64,000 nt of DNA from Zeus faber (Eukaryota; Chordata; Actinopteri; Zeiformes; Zeidae), in contig OY482855.1 in NCBI GenBank assembly GCA_960531495.1, forward strand, positions 7,346,526 to 7,410,525, in the 5' to 3' direction. The position numbers and the translations under genes were made by a program. Position 1 is the first letter of the stretch; every line of letters begins with the position of its first letter. This document shows, piece by piece, positions 43,221 through 63,968 of this stretch. The notes beneath the pieces are model-generated. The model ran no database searches. It saw only the letters and a program-made list of their open reading frames with translations, and was not told the origin of the DNA.

Positions 43221-45033
43221 ATTGCTGTGGTTCTCAGGACTCTCATTTCCCACCTATTGGTCGGGTGATCATGCCCCGCCCGCACATGTGCCACACTTCT
43301 TCCCTCCAGACACCCAATGACAAGGACCAGACTCTACGAGTGTCTGTGAGTCACCGTCAGGCTCATCTCTCCATTCCCTTCTAGTTTCTATTCATTTTCT
43401 GGTCTTCCCATCTCAAATTTTCTCTCCTCTCCTTGGTTCCTCTTCTTCATCGTCTACTCCAGTTCCCCTATCATCTTGTAAGCAATCTCAATGATGGCTT
43501 TCCCCTCCCTTTTCCTTAAGATCTGTACCTACTCCTCCCCAACCCCCTTTCCAACCTCTCCACCCTTGTTTGCCTCCTTAACACCTCCCCTCCCTGCAGG
43601 AGTCGGACTTGCTGTCTCTTGCCCGCTCCCTGCTCCAGGCCTGGACCGACCCCCTGGTGCTCCTGTCCACAGCGGCAGGCAGCCTGCCCCACCCGGCCCA
43701 GAGCACAATCTCCAGCAAGTTGCAGGAGCTACAGGAACATTCCAGGAACCTGGGGGACGGCCTGGATATACTCTCCAGCAAGGTAATTGCAGGAAATTCA
43801 TTGACGGGGCTAATTGATACTTCATCAGATGGATGAATGAGTAGGTTACAGCATTTTCTTTTATGTCTTTAGGACCTTTTTGTAGTTCTATGAACCTTTT
43901 GGAGGAGCCGTCCCTTTTTTCGTGTCCACACTGCAGGAACTAGGAATGATCATAATTCTTAGAACTCCTTTTTGAGAACATTTTTTTTAGCTCCTACTCC
44001 AGGGCAGGGACTAACCGGCACAAGAGGAACCTTCAGTGTCGTAAGTGCATGTGATTGGTCCAGACGTAAGTCCACGGTCCCTCGCCCCGGCTCACTGAGG
44101 ACAGTCCGCCCAGTCGAGCCGCATCGCTCTGGGTGTGGAACAACCCACGTACACTCAGCGGTAATAATAAAATAACCAATAAAAATAAAAAAAGAATAAA
44201 AAAATGTATTCTTATTGTAGATGTATTTATTCCATTGATTTTATTTTCCGACGTTAATTGAATGTATTAAGGTGAGCCCCGTAATCCACGTGCGCTGTCC
44301 CGATGTGACCCTTGCCTTATTAAAGTCGGCACTAACTTTGAAATTGCATCTTGTAGATCTAATATGAGTGTAGCCATTTACTTAGCGAAATAAGGAATTG
44401 TCCTTATTGGAGAAAAATAAAATGATGTGTTCTTTAATTTATCGATAGTTTAAGTGACGTTTTTCATTTCAAATAATAGGAACAATGCAGTGGTCTGAGC
44501 GTCCATTTTCATAGGACCAGCGCCATTGAGAGCGTATTTTCCCTCTCACTGGCTGTTGCCTGGTGCTCTGCGTTGCTCATTTGCATAAAGTTGAAACCTG
44601 CTCAACTTTCCTTGTTGCTTGTTGAAGCTGTCAGCTCGTCACCAGTTGTTGCTCCGCCCCCTGCAGCTGGATGAAGCTGAGCTTTGTTTGAGATGCATTG
44701 CAGCCTGTCACTTTGCAGTGCATGTGTGCCGGCGGCGTGACCGTACCTATAGTTATTCGCTTTGGATCATGCAAAATATAAATATGATACAATACAAAGC
44801 AACAGTAATCGCCACCACGCCAACCCCTTTCTTTCTACCAGTTGGGTCCTTCTGCGGAGTTCGTCTCTCCCCCGCCCTTCAGGGGGGGCAACGACCTGGG
44901 CCAGGACAGGATCTCTCGACTCGTCAACTTCCACTTCCTGTTGTCCTGCTTCCGCCGCGACTCCCATAAGATCGACAGCTTCCTGAAGGTCCTTCGCTGT
45001 CGTGCCGCCGCCACGCGACCTGAGGTCTGCTAG
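39752..45033 (+). CDS. prl: Prolactin
   Basis: Five exons: 39752-39794, 41835-41947, 43238-43345, 43600-43782, 44842-45033. All introns are GT-AG; phases are 1, 0, 0, 0. The 212-residue product has a 24-residue signal peptide (exon 1 plus the start of exon 2), then a 188-residue mature hormone starting '[11 protein letters not shown]'. Diagnostic blocks: '[14 protein letters not shown]' (exon 3), '[14 protein letters not shown]' (exon 4), '[18 protein letters not shown]' (exon 5). Mature cysteines 46, 161, 178 and 188 form the two disulfides of teleost prolactin; the N-terminal loop disulfide of tetrapods is absent, as is usual in teleosts. It is a four-helix cytokine-type hormone secreted by the pituitary that acts through the prolactin receptor, in fish chiefly on freshwater ion balance. 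The start was set by the phase-1 donor at 39795, which completes a Val codon across the junction. No frameshift or stop is seen. Intron sizes are about 2.04, 1.29, 0.25 and 1.06 kb. Confidence 0.97.
40264..40440 (+). repeat. Duplicated segment in prl intron 1 (copy 2)
   Basis: Diverged copy of 39247-39430, about 1 kb downstream, with the same 24-bp inverted repeat at 40379-40402. Exon 1 lies between the copies. Confidence 0.75.
42145..42480 (-). mobile_element. LINE RT fragment in prl intron 2
   Basis: Minus-strand remains of a reverse transcriptase: '[12 protein letters not shown]' (the palm-motif region) and upstream '[12 protein letters not shown]'. It is frameshifted and truncated, and its wording differs from the LINE at 28672-31476, so it is a related but separate family. 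Two 'ATTCAAG'-type heptamers at 42150-42162 mark one edge. Confidence 0.8.
43194..43237 (+). promoter_or_regulatory. Splice acceptor of prl exon 3 with (CT)n tract
   Basis: A (CT)13 microsatellite (43194-43220) lies 17 bp before the AG at 43236-43237 and serves as the polypyrimidine tract. Its length could vary between individuals. Confidence 0.7.
43870..44620. repeat. Possible MITE-like sequence in prl intron 4
   Basis: Phrases such as 'CGTGTCCACACTGCAGGAAC' and 'GCTCATTTGCATAAAGTTGA' resemble common fish non-autonomous DNA transposons. I could not define ends. Confidence 0.3.
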
Positions 45034-45110
45034 GGGCGGAGACGGGGTGGGTGGGGGCCCCGAGGACCTGGGAACCATAGGACTTCGGAAGATACAATCA
45101 CAGGATAACA

Positions 45111-45116
45111 AATAAA
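45111..45116 (+). terminator. Poly(A) signal of prl
   Basis: AATAAA (in an AATA repeat) lies 78 bp after the prl stop codon. Confidence 0.65.
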
Positions 45117-46335
45117 TAAATAAATACATAAAAAACAGAGAAAATGTTTAAAACTAGCATTTAATTTCTACAGGTGCACAGTGGTCTTTCTTTGTTGATT
45201 GCTTTGATTCGATTTTTTTTCTTCCAAGCTGGAACATTGAAAAAAGCTGGCTAAAATTCAGGGTGGTCAATTTCCTATATAGGGGAAACGAGATTTCCCC
45301 ATCACATTTTTTTTTTATCATAACATTACATTTTACAGACAAAAAGGCCCCCCTTTCCTCCTTGAGAAAAGCAGCGCTGATGTCATTGACAGAGAACTAA
45401 CATCCGTAGTTCTAAATGTTCGAAATTAAAGTGTTTTTTAATTTACTTGTTATAATATAACAAGTATGCAGTACTTCAAAATGGGGATATTGGGCCAACT
45501 GCAGATTTTCTTTAAAAGACGTATTTTTGGTTATTTTACATTTCAGCTTTAGTATATCCTCCATGCATGTAAGAGAGTAGAGATTCCAGGCCACAGGGCC
45601 TGTCCCAAGTATAATGTTTGATTACTTATATACCTGTAACCCTTTGCACTTTAGCCTCAATTACAGTTACTCACTTTAAGCGGTGTGAATGTAATGCAAA
45701 TCCAGCTGCATGAAATCTTGTTCTTTAAATAGATTATAATAAAAAGGTTTTCTTTGGCACTTTTGGCTTCTATAAGTGACTCATATTTGATCAATGTGTT
45801 CCATTGCTCTGCTAATGAATAACTTAAAAAAAAAAAAAAGAACAGAATACCACAAACAGTATATTAATGCATTATAATTGCCAATATAAATTACTAATGC
45901 TCAACCCCCATAATAATATTTACAAACGCTGTACTAACTCCCAGCCATGCTGGGAAGCATTGTGTTTTTGATGGAAAATATGGAAGGCCATATTACTCAA
46001 AATATATTAATACAAATATCAATAAATTAATAATTAAATCTAAATTAATTCATTAATTTCACAATAAAATTCATCACAAAAATGGGTGACATTAAATGTC
46101 TGGAAATATTTGATTTTCTCATGAAATAGATCAAACTAAATGTTATATTGAATGATATATTTATTGCGCTGCGTTCCGTCGCCATGGCAACGTTTCCTTC
46201 AACAAGAACGTGAAACCCCACCCCTTCCTTTCTGCCACCTCACCTGCCATATAGATAATCCAATACATGAGTTCGATTATTTGAGGGACATTGTGGTTAC
46301 TCTGGAAAACAAGCATCTGATAACTCTCCATCTCG
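45117..46335. other. Spacer between prl and the next gene
   Basis: AT-rich DNA with no exon seen. The promoter of the next gene should lie in its last few hundred bases; no clear TATA box is visible. Confidence 0.4.
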
Positions 46336-51425
<5,090 letters not shown>

Positions 51426-51458
51426 AGTGGGGCGTGTGTGGGGAGGGGCATGGGGTAA

Positions 51459-51464
51459 AATAAA
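51459..51464 (+). terminator. Candidate poly(A) signal of the unknown gene
   Basis: AATAAA 34 bp after the TAA at 51423-51425 supports reading the fifth exon as the last one. Confidence 0.55.
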
Positions 51465-53877
51465 GAATGGAATTGTTATTAAATCACACCCATTCCTAAA
51501 AATATAATAATATGATATAATAATAATAATAATGACATAAGCTACGATCTAGTTAAGTAAGCGATAAGGAACAGCCGGCCGGTCATTTGGGTAATCATGA
51601 CCACACTTGGGGCTTACTTTGCGTTAATGGCCAGCATTATCCCACTTATTACATTAACACCTAAACATTGACACTGAATACTGATTTGAAATAATTGTAT
51701 TTCTAATAGGACTAGCTTAAGTGCTTCCACTAAGAAACTCTACATATCTCGCTCGCTTTGTGTCTCTTAGCCTTCCCTACTTTTTTCTTTTTCTTTTTTA
51801 AACCATAACCATAAATCAAAAGCGTAGTGCTTGCATATTGCATGCTGAAATATTCAACTGTAGTTTCTCTGTAGTGTCAGCAAGAGCAACTGTGGGCCGA
51901 GTGATAGGAGCTACATGAAACAAGGCAGGGGAAGTGGTTGCCCATGTCAACTGTCAATTAATAACTGATGAGTCGCCATTATTCAGAAATAACAGATTCA
52001 TGATTGCCGCTATATGAACCAGTCAGAATAGAGCATTCCACAAAGACATGCAATAATACATAATAATATGTACTGTGTTTCCCCAAGAAGTCAGCAGTGC
52101 CTTTATGGTCCTGGTAATGCTGTGAACTGTGGCTGGAGGCGGCCTGAATAATATTCAGTCATTTAAATGAAGTTACATATTTAAAGGTTTTGGGGATAGC
52201 TTGTGTGTTGTACCCCTCATATAACATATGCAACGAATGGACTGAACTATTACAATAAACATGCAAAAAAAGTCAACAGGACACAGATTGAAAATTTTGG
52301 CATAAGCTTTTAATGTTTTTATTAGGTTTTTTGATGTTTTCTCATTAAATTATATTTATTTGCTTTTCCCAGTAGTTTTGTGATTTTTTTTAAATTCATT
52401 ATTCATCTGTTGTTTTTTTTTTATTCATCCTATCAGTAAAGGAGAAGAGTTGCTCAGTTTAATCAGCATTCACGGTCAAACCTTCATCATTTTTTTTGTT
52501 TGTTTTTAAATAATAGAACTGTTTCATAATTCTCTTTTTCTCAAACTCTGTTGAATCGGTACAGTTTATTAACCTTTTTTTCTTCTTTACATGTTTCAAA
52601 AATATAAAAAGGTAAATAATAAACATTCCATTGAAATATATTTTATACAGTTCTTGATTCATTTATAATTATTTTTTTCTCTTTCTCCCTTGTTATGACA
52701 TTAAAATTGTATCCAGCATCAGTCTCTAATAGCACAAACCCCATTCAATGTTAATGGTGGGACGCTTCTCTTTCCTGGCCCTCCTCGCTTTATTCATCTG
52801 TCTATCATTGGAGGCTGGCACGGGGGCGCTCTGTCCCCACCTAGTGGCACGACTAAGGCATTGCACACGTTGGAGACACCAAGTGCAATCCATTGACCAA
52901 TCGATCACTGGAGTGATCGATGTCACACAGCTTTGACACAGTGGCATGCCCAGGAGTGATTATCAGAATCTGACCGACGAATTAGCTGCATCTGTGCTCA
53001 TAGTGCAATGTTTTTTTTTTTTTGTTTTTTTTTTAAGTGGAACTTGAATGCAAATCCCGAAAAAAGAAACAAACAAGAACAAATACACTTTGTAAAATAC
53101 AAATTAACTAAAATAAAACAAGTAAATAAACTAAACCCACATATTTTATAAGAAAAATAATATTATTAAAATTATCATGGCGAAATTCGCACAAGTGTAC
53201 AAAATTCAGAAAAAAAATGGTAAAAGAAACACAAACTAAAACCAAAAGGCTTTCGACCTCAAGGAACAGCTAATGATAATGTGTCTGTATGAGTTTACAG
53301 TGAATAATAATAATAATAACATTTTTATTATTATTATTATTATTTTATTATTATTATAATAATGATAATAGTAATGATAATAACAATGATGAAATTAATA
53401 ACGATAATAATACTGTCAACAATAATGTTCTTTCACGGGCAACATCAACAATTGGACAAATAATTATGCAAAGCCTAATCACTGTCAGGAAACGAAAAGA
53501 AGCACATCAGGGGACAGAAATAAAATACATGTTTGGTAGAAAAATACAGACATTTCCCATGTTTGCATATATCCCAAGATATCTTTTCTCGCCGCCCAAT
53601 AACCTGACAGAGAACAAAAATAAGGAGGATTGTTTTTTTGTTCTTTCTTCTAAGCCTGAAGAGAAGCATCCCCCATTCTTACCATTCACAAATAAGTTAA
53701 AGTCGTCTTTTTAAAGTTTCCATGCATTAGGATTCATCAATTCATAACCCAAACAATAGGATAGAAAAACGCAAGAGCAAGGGATGCAAGAAGAGGGAGC
53801 TTCTTCCTCCGAGTGGGAAGAGGGGGAGATGAAAAGATGGAGAAGCGCAGGCGGTGACGTGTGGAGAGACGAGGTGT

Positions 53878-53917
<40 letters not shown>

Positions 53918-54408
53918 CCGCAGGCCAGGCGGGGCGGGGCCTTTTCCCTGCTGTGTTTTGATATGTTTTCACTCAATGGGGATTCAAGTAAAGTCGCACT
54001 ATCGGTTGCGTTTCACGATCGCAGTCGCAGACGTTTGGCTCAGATCACTGTCCCTGCGTGACCCCAGAGAGCCTTCCCACCCCTCCATCTCTTTTCCTCC
54101 TTTACCCAGCTTTCTCTCTGTTTTTTTCGGCATCCCACGAACAGAGGAAAGCGCACTGGAAATCTGTGCTGGGAAAGTCAAACTCCAAACTCCAATCCAT
54201 GAGCGTCAGCCCAGAGGTCCGACTGATCACGAGCGGTTCAGTACGTGGGTGGCGCAAAAACATGGCACTGGAACATGGGCCTTTCAGCTCTCACCTCTAT
54301 TTGGACTCTCTTCCTCTATTTGGATAGCCAATTAACTTCCCTGTGTATTGGGAGGAGGGAACGAATGATGGGATGGAAAGGAATGGGGAAAGGTGTTTGT
54401 GCAACATG

Positions 54409-54465
<57 letters not shown>

Positions 54466-57019
54466 CTGCAGGAGGGGATTCTCGGAAAAGTAAAATAATC
54501 CGAGGCTCTCGGATTAGTGTTAGTGCTCCATGGCTGTGGGGGGCTTCCGAGATAATTCTGACATTTGTCTCTTAACATGTATTTTATATTTTCTGACGGT
54601 TAAGGGATGGGTTTGTTGCCATTCGGAAGCTCCCCAGCCCGGTGCGGGTGCTGGATTGCATTTGAGAAGCACATCGATAGCACGGTGGTACAGTGGGAAA
54701 CAGTTGCATAGGCCATTTCTTTGTCCGTATAAGAACTGCGAGATCTCAATACAAAAGCAATTATGGAAGTTGTTAATATAGCGCTGTTGTTAATCTCAGT
54801 CGATATCATCACCTGTCATTCATTGTGTAAATAAAATGGATACATCACATGTCATATCTGATAAGACAAGAGAAGAGAAAATAAAATCAGAGTGATAAAA
54901 ATGAAAATGTTTTTATATATATAGGTATTCGGTCTGTGTACAAATACAGTGCGCAGTACTGAGTTTAGTTGTTGACATTTTTCAAGCTCATTTAATGTAG
55001 TGGTTTAAATTTTCAGCACTCAATAAAGCCAGATAAAAAAAAAAATCAGTTGTACCCAACAGCAAGCCCATATTTTTTGGATAATTTTGGCCGGTTTAGA
55101 AGTTAAACAATAGTCAATACAATATATTGGGGGCGGGGCTGTGAAGGTGTGGCCCTGGCCCAAAACCTAATGGCATCTGCTTTAACTAGCTCAAAACAGC
55201 CTTTTCTGGCAGTTTTGAGCACACCAGCTCGAAAACAACAGTACCCCAACACTCGTCTGAACTCGAATCTCCGAGTTGTTTCGCTTTCACTCCAACAAAC
55301 GGCATTTCCATAGCGAGCGGTATATTCTGAATATATATTGCCCCTGAGATGAATCCTGTTTGTCTCCCTGCTGTGGAAAAGACCGAACTCCCTCCCTCCG
55401 AGGAGCTCATACAGGAAAAAGGAGATGATTTTTTTTTTTTTTTCGGCTGAGGAATAAATTAATATTTCAAACACGAAGGGACAACACATTTGACTGACAT
55501 GGTTGCTTGTCGAAAATCTAGAAGCAAATCATGACACCTTTCAAAAGATAATAGTCTTTGGTTGATAATAGGATAACTCTTTGACTGACCCAATTCAATA
55601 CACTTTCATAGATGGTAATGCTTTCATATAATGTAAAAAGTTGAGCAAATACGTTTTTGATGACTATTCAGAACGATAAAATAATACATAACTACAGATT
55701 CAGCCGCCTAGAATGGTCCTTGACAGGCTCGTGACAGGTTCATGCTTATCTGGATGGAATGAATGGATATATCCGGCTGGCAGCTGACTTGCAGCCAGCT
55801 GGGGGCGGCCATTCTGGGTGGCTGGTACGTGTATCTTTAGGCTCTGTACATTGCACATGAAAAAAAAATAATTGCACATGAAAGTCACTTGTTTTCTTGG
55901 GGATTTGGGTTGTGTTTAGCCCTGGTAAGGCAGGCTAATATATAACATATGGCATTTCTGTAGACAGCAGCTTGGGTTTGAGGTTTTGAGGGAAGAATCA
56001 CAGGCTTGTGTTCGTCGACCGAGCTGAAATGATACGTTTTAAATGCGCCTTGTGCCCCACTCTGATCAAAACAGATGGACTTTCTTGTTCCGTTCAGCTG
56101 TCCGCGCCGCAAGCCAGACGATGTCGAACCCCGGCCCTGCCCTGCTCCGTCCCCCTCCACCCCCACCCCCATCCCACTGTAGGCGCTATTGCTATGCAGT
56201 GATGGTTAGCCAGTCTTTACTCTTGATAGCTAGTTAGCCCTTGTTATGGCACAAACTGTTGAGCCAAGGAAAATTTGAAAGCAAAGATGTCCACTGTCGA
56301 CGGTGTGCTACACGGTGTGCTACATGGCTAAGTGCGTTGAAACACATGCTAGCAAAAAGGCTCTTCTTGAGCCCCTGGGGCTCTCGCATGGCACGGGTGC
56401 TACCGTTCATCCGCACAAGCTGATCTGGTTGACCAGCCTTACAGCGTACGTCTGGACCTTCTGTGGCAATGGGATGTTGTTTGCTATTAGATAAATCAGC
56501 TTGGATTACTAGGAGGGAAGCTATATCTTGGTGTGTTGCTTTGCTCGATCGCAACACCAGTCAATGCTTGGTGATTCCGTTAAACTTGTGTCGCATTGGC
56601 TAACTTGTGGCTACATAAAGGCAACCGATGCACATTTGAGAATTAATCATCTTGGCGCTACAGTACACTCTCAAAACCACACTGAAACCTTTCAAAGTGA
56701 CATATGCCTTTGGCCAAACCCGGGGCAAAGGGTCTTTTGGCAAAAGGAGCAAAAAGTCTCATGACAGCCGATTCAAGGGAAGAAGCAAGAATGCCGAGTT
56801 GCACCTAATGGGGCAATGATTAATGCCAGAGATCCTTCGGGGCATTTTCATTTACGGTATTGCACAGATAGATAACAGATGTCGGGGAAAGGTAATGCTA
56901 CACCCTAAGTTCACTACTGGGCAAAACGCATGCAACGTCAATGAATGAGCGCCTGCCGCGTTCATTGTGATTCATTTCTGTCTTTGTCTCTCTCATGACG
57001 TATTTTGCGAGGAAACGGC
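51465..57019. other. No convincing gene; T-rich, repeat-rich DNA
   Basis: Simple repeats: (AAT/ATT)n at 53303-53352, (TG)n at 53876-53914, (GA)n at 54411-54461. An element-like stretch at 55130-55430 resembles a DNA-transposon piece. Alternating T runs at 52300-53040 would suit a minus-strand 3' UTR, but no gene was tied to it. Confidence 0.4.
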
Positions 57020-57173
57020 TCAGCAACACTGTAGATTAAAAGCTGAAGAACATCTAAACGAGTGAAGGTCACACGCCCATCCAATGCTAGTTCTGGCGTT
57101 GTGACGCATCAGCTCCTTGTCGATGATGCAGCCCTCTTGCACCAGTTCCCTGAGGAGGTTGAAGGAACCTGCC
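57020..57173 (-). pseudogene. Exon-like coding fragment, minus strand
   Basis: After an acceptor-like 'acgttttag', one minus-strand frame reads with a natural protein composition ('FNLLRELVQEGCIIDKELMR', then 'HNARTSIGW') to a TGA at 57022-57020. An in-frame TAA lies just upstream, so it needs splicing to be translated. I do not recognise the family. It may be an exon, a gene relic or part of a transposon. Confidence 0.3.
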
Positions 57174-57584
57174 CTAAAACGTTAGCTACAAAAAAAAAGA
57201 AGAACTTCTGTCCTTAAGCTCCCTCCCCCGGTGACGCCGTCTTGACCTCCTAACCCCCCCGCCCCCCCAGCCCCCACCCCAAGACTTTTTTTCACCTTTT
57301 CGAGTTCTATGTCTGAGAACCTTTGAAACGCCGGTCGGAGGTGTATCAGGAAGGAAGGTCAAGGAAGAGCCTTGGAAAGGAAAATGGGACGGAGCTTCGC
57401 AAAAAGGGGAATGGCGGGGTTCAGTGACGGAGTGACGTGTCAGTAGTAGCAGACAGCCAAGCTTAGTGCGACTGGAACGACAAAATGATCATGAAAAAAA
57501 AATTCCTCGGAATTGGGGAAAGGACAGTCCCCAGCGAATGTGAGGCTGGGATGGATGCAAGACGCCCCAACCGAGGAAGCATGT

Positions 57585-57615
<31 letters not shown>

Positions 57616-58606
57616 GGGTGTTGGTGGAGGACGATGAAGAGAAAGCATCATAGCAGCCGGGCGTTAGAACAGGTCTTGGGGGTGTAGTGGGTGGGGTCCT
57701 CTTGTCATAGACCCCCGGGGGGGAGGAAGAATCTGCTTTTTTGGGGCGGGGAGGGATATAGAACCTCTTCTTGTGTTTTATTTGTTTATTTTTAAAGCTA
57801 AAAAGCTTTCTGTTTTTCTTTTCGCACGCAACATAAATAGTTCTGTTTCTTCCGGCCCTGACTCGTGGGGGGAGGGGGGGGGGGCGCCTGGGGGACCTGA
57901 AAGGGGTCTTGCAGAGCAAAGAGTCATGCAGAATATTCATGCTGGTAAACAATGTCATAAAAATGCATTTCCCCACTCTAAAATGTCGCGTTATTTTTGT
58001 CCCTGGAACAGTTTTTGTGTTTTGTTTATTTTTTTAATGTTTATTTATTTTTTATTTTTTAATCAAAGTTCTGTCAGGTGCACGTTTTTTGTTTTGTGTG
58101 TTTCTTTGTTTTTGTTGGTCTGGGACCACCCCCCCGCCCCTCTCCCATGCTCCCTTCTTCCCCATCGCCAAGGTGAAGATAGAGCCTCCTCATCCTTGCC
58201 CTCCCTCCCTCCCTTCCTTCCTTCCTCCCTCCCTCCTTCCCTTCCTTCCTTCCTTCCTTTCTTCTGGGAAAAACGCTGTTTTTTCCACATTAGCAGCCAT
58301 TTTGGACAATGAACGAACCGGGAGCCTCAACGACGACGGCGATGACCTCGCGGGCGACGCGACGGGATGATCTCTTTTGCTTTCTCTCTCTCTCTCTCTT
58401 CCTCCCTTTCTCTGCATTTTTCTACGAATGCCATCACACATTAAAAAAAAAACAAGATAATAATCCATTGGGTGTTTTTTTTTCTCATTTTTTTTTCTAA
58501 CTGTTTCTTTTGTTTTAACTCATTTTGGTCATGCCATGCAGTTTTGCTTCAGTGGAGGGGCAGCGAGATGCTGAAATGCAGGGAGGGAGTGGAAGACGCT
58601 TGGATG

Positions 58607-58649
<43 letters not shown>

Positions 58650-60523
58650 GAGAGCTATATACTCTAGGGGAATGGGAGCTGAGCGTCAGGTAAGTCAAGG
58701 GGCAGATTCTTTCGTTCACCCCTTCTTCTTTGTTTTGCAGTTAGTTTGTTTTTCTTTTCAGAGAGTTCCTGTTTACTCTCTCTCTCTCACAAGAAACCGA
58801 GACTGAAACACGGAGTCCTTTCCGTCTGCCACTCTTCAGGTGGATTGGATCACGAGGGGAAGTCGGGGGGGCTCGTCGAGGTCCGAGAAGGGTCTTTGAA
58901 ATGGCAAAGAAGTGACCAGGCGGTCAAACTGTGGCGGTCAAGACGTCACAAATCGTCCAAAGTAAATGTTGATTAAATGAAATTCCTGATATGTATGTAC
59001 AGACTTCTGTCTGCAATGCCGTGAAAAAGTCCTACGGCTCAGATGAATTTACAACCAGCGATGCACACACTGAGATAATAGCTTGCCCGGCCGGCTCGGG
59101 AAACGAGCCTCATTCAGGCCTGAATCAAACTGGGGGTCGAGAGTGGAGACCAATGGCACCAGGTTGGATCGTTCCACACCTTGCATAGCGTTTTGGGCAA
59201 CACAACTGTCTAATTGAAAGAAAAAAAGAGAGAGAGAGAGAGAGAAAGCAACTGAAAGCAACTACTTTCAACTCTTGGGTGTGACGTTCGCAGAGGGGGG
59301 CTTTGGCGGTTTCTTCACGAGGATCTAGGGTGTTATTTTGTTGTGCAAATGGAGTCATGTCCCATGTCCCATTGACGTTTTCACATGCTCATGTAGTGAA
59401 ATGGAGCGTGCGTCGCCCTACGTAATTCCATTCTTCGTTATTAATTCGACGTTGTGGGCAATTTCCAGGTCAGAGGTCCCAGATGGGATGGACTTCCAAG
59501 TTCCCCTTTTGTCTCAGTGTAGGCAGAGGTTGGGAGAGAATAGAAATAAAAATAATTAACCAATGGGATCTATTTCACCCCGGCTCCATAGCTCTCATCC
59601 CTCCCAGAGTCTTTTGCTTAGTTCTCTCCCTTCTTCTTCTTCTTCACCGCCTTCTTCTTCTTCTTCCTCCTCCTCCTCCGCCGCTCTTGACTTGTCAAAC
59701 CACAGCTGTGCCGGTCCAGTAGGGGGAGCTGCGGAGTTGTTGCGTGCGAGATGTCTTTTGAGTTTGAGTTTGCCTACCTCTTCGCGTGGCGAGGGGCAGG
59801 GTTTTAGAAACTCAAAACTGAAAGAAAAGGGGGGAAAAAAAGAGAAGATAAGGATTAGCCAGGATTACATTTTTCCATGTGGGGAGTCGTGATGAATCGT
59901 AACGTGCGAAGTGTGCTCTAGAGAAGTCCAAACTCCGATTTATTTTGGGTTCCACATTTAATGGCCGAGTTGCAAGGATTCTAGCGCCGGTTGGAGTTGA
60001 CGTTTAATCAAGGTCCAATCGGCTACTAGTATTACTTGTTATTTTCCCGATCTCATCTTGAGGTAGCAGGAACAGCATTTCTTATGAGAAAATTAAAAAC
60101 AAGTACAAATTGAGTCTTTGGCCAATTGGCTGAATCACAACGATACTTATATCTTCCCTTAAATGTTGTATGGACTCTTGCAAACACACCCTGTGGTGTT
60201 TTAGGGGATGCCTAACAGCCACAATGGCTGTTCACCTGAACGGCAGGTAAACGTTCCTATTGGTGAGAGCTGAGGTCAAAGCAAACTTAATACGTCAAGA
60301 AATTATGAAACACAACACCCAAGCAAACTAGTAAGTTTGTCAAAAAAGGTCGCTCAGACCGCATGCAAGTACATCAAATGCCACAAGACAGCAGAGTGTT
60401 TAAAGTGTTATACGCACCCACAGACATACAGTGTATGCTGTCTCACATGTTCATAAGCTCGCTTTTAGCGGCATGCGTGCGAGGACGCCCGCTCGCCTAC
60501 TCACTCACACTCGCACACGCACG

Positions 60524-60571
<48 letters not shown>

Positions 60572-61300
60572 TTTACATTAAAGCGGGAGATTTGAGTCCA
60601 TGGGGGCTGCTGCGTCCCCTTTCATAACACAGCCTGATTGAGCGATTGGCCGACGAGACCAAGCGACATGAAGGTCGCGATCTCAGAAATCTCAAACGAG
60701 AACGCCACTACGGACGTCAAAGGTCAAAGTTCAAGGGTCGGGGGAAGTATTGTGGGAAGGTTGAAGTTTGGAGGTTGTTGGGGGGGGGGGGGGGGGGGGT
60801 GGGCTGCAACCCACCAGGACTTAAGCCAAAACTGCAGACCAAAGAGCTGAGAGAGCGTCAGCGTCTCAGTTGGTGTGCTCTCGAGCGTGTCAGACAGCAG
60901 TTGCAAATAATCCCAGTGTTTGTAAGTTGTTTTGGCGGCATCAGGGGGGCGAGATTTGCGTTCCAGATGTCGGTCAAAGGTTCAAATTTGGCCCCAAAGC
61001 CCCGCCCACTTCCGTTGGCGACAACACGGTTGAAAAAGTACTTGCAAGTGCTATGTGACCCAGGCAGAGCACACACACGCACACTACACAGAAGAAACAA
61101 TAAGTAGTACTGCGGGTAAACACAGCGTGGCACGGAAAACATAAAACACACAAACATACGGGAAAAATGTCACGGGAAACACAGGCAGCGGGACACGACA
61201 CAGCAAGCGACAGAGGAACAGAGAGCAGCAGTTCTTACATGAAGCCAGATAGGGATTCACTTCTCTCCTTCCTCCTCACCAAACTTTATGTATTTGCGCT
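57174..61300. other. No gene seen; simple-repeat-rich
   Basis: (GT)n plus a 20-base G run at 57582-57620; (CCTT)n at 58198-58262; (GA)n at 58612-58653; (CA)n at 60523-60568; 20 G at 60780-60799. Short open frames overlap these repeats. No splice-supported exon was found. Confidence 0.4.
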
Positions 61301-61500
61301 NNNNNNNNNNNNNNNNNNNNNNNNNNNNNNNNNNNNNNNNNNNNNNNNNNNNNNNNNNNNNNNNNNNNNNNNNNNNNNNNNNNNNNNNNNNNNNNNNNNN
61401 NNNNNNNNNNNNNNNNNNNNNNNNNNNNNNNNNNNNNNNNNNNNNNNNNNNNNNNNNNNNNNNNNNNNNNNNNNNNNNNNNNNNNNNNNNNNNNNNNNNN
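61301..61500. other. Assembly gap (200 N)
   Basis: Run of exactly 200 N flanked by unrelated unique sequence. Confidence 0.99.
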
Positions 61501-63835
<2,335 letters not shown>

Positions 63836-63968
63836 TTATTTTTGTTTGGTGGTCTCCTCCACCGTGAAGCGGCCGTGGGCTTCGTCCGCCGTCGTCCTCC
63901 TCGGGAGGGGGGGTTGGGGGTCTTCTACCACGGGCTGTCGCTCCAGTATCCATTCACTGTCCCACCTA
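63836..63968 (-). CDS. Possible last coding exon of a gene from the right edge
   Basis: On the minus strand a C-rich tract ending 'ATGGGTTCAG' looks like an acceptor. The following frame stays open to a TAA at 63838-63836 and ends '...DEAHGRFTVEETTKQK'. That tail includes an R-F-x-V sequence, the form bound by SPAK/OSR1 kinases in some proteins, but I cannot name the gene. A competing frame ends after 'GYWSDSPW'. The start depends on DNA outside the window. Confidence 0.28.

Noticed and set aside
52748..52936. 62-codon frame with a signal-peptide-like start
   Set aside because: Hydrophobic start but no splice sites, no domain, and an overlapping minus-strand frame of equal length; no support as a gene.
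54660..54720. tRNA-like phrase 'AGCACGGTGGTACAGTGGG' considered as another SINE head
   Set aside because: Only an A-box-like stretch matches; no B box or V domain follows.
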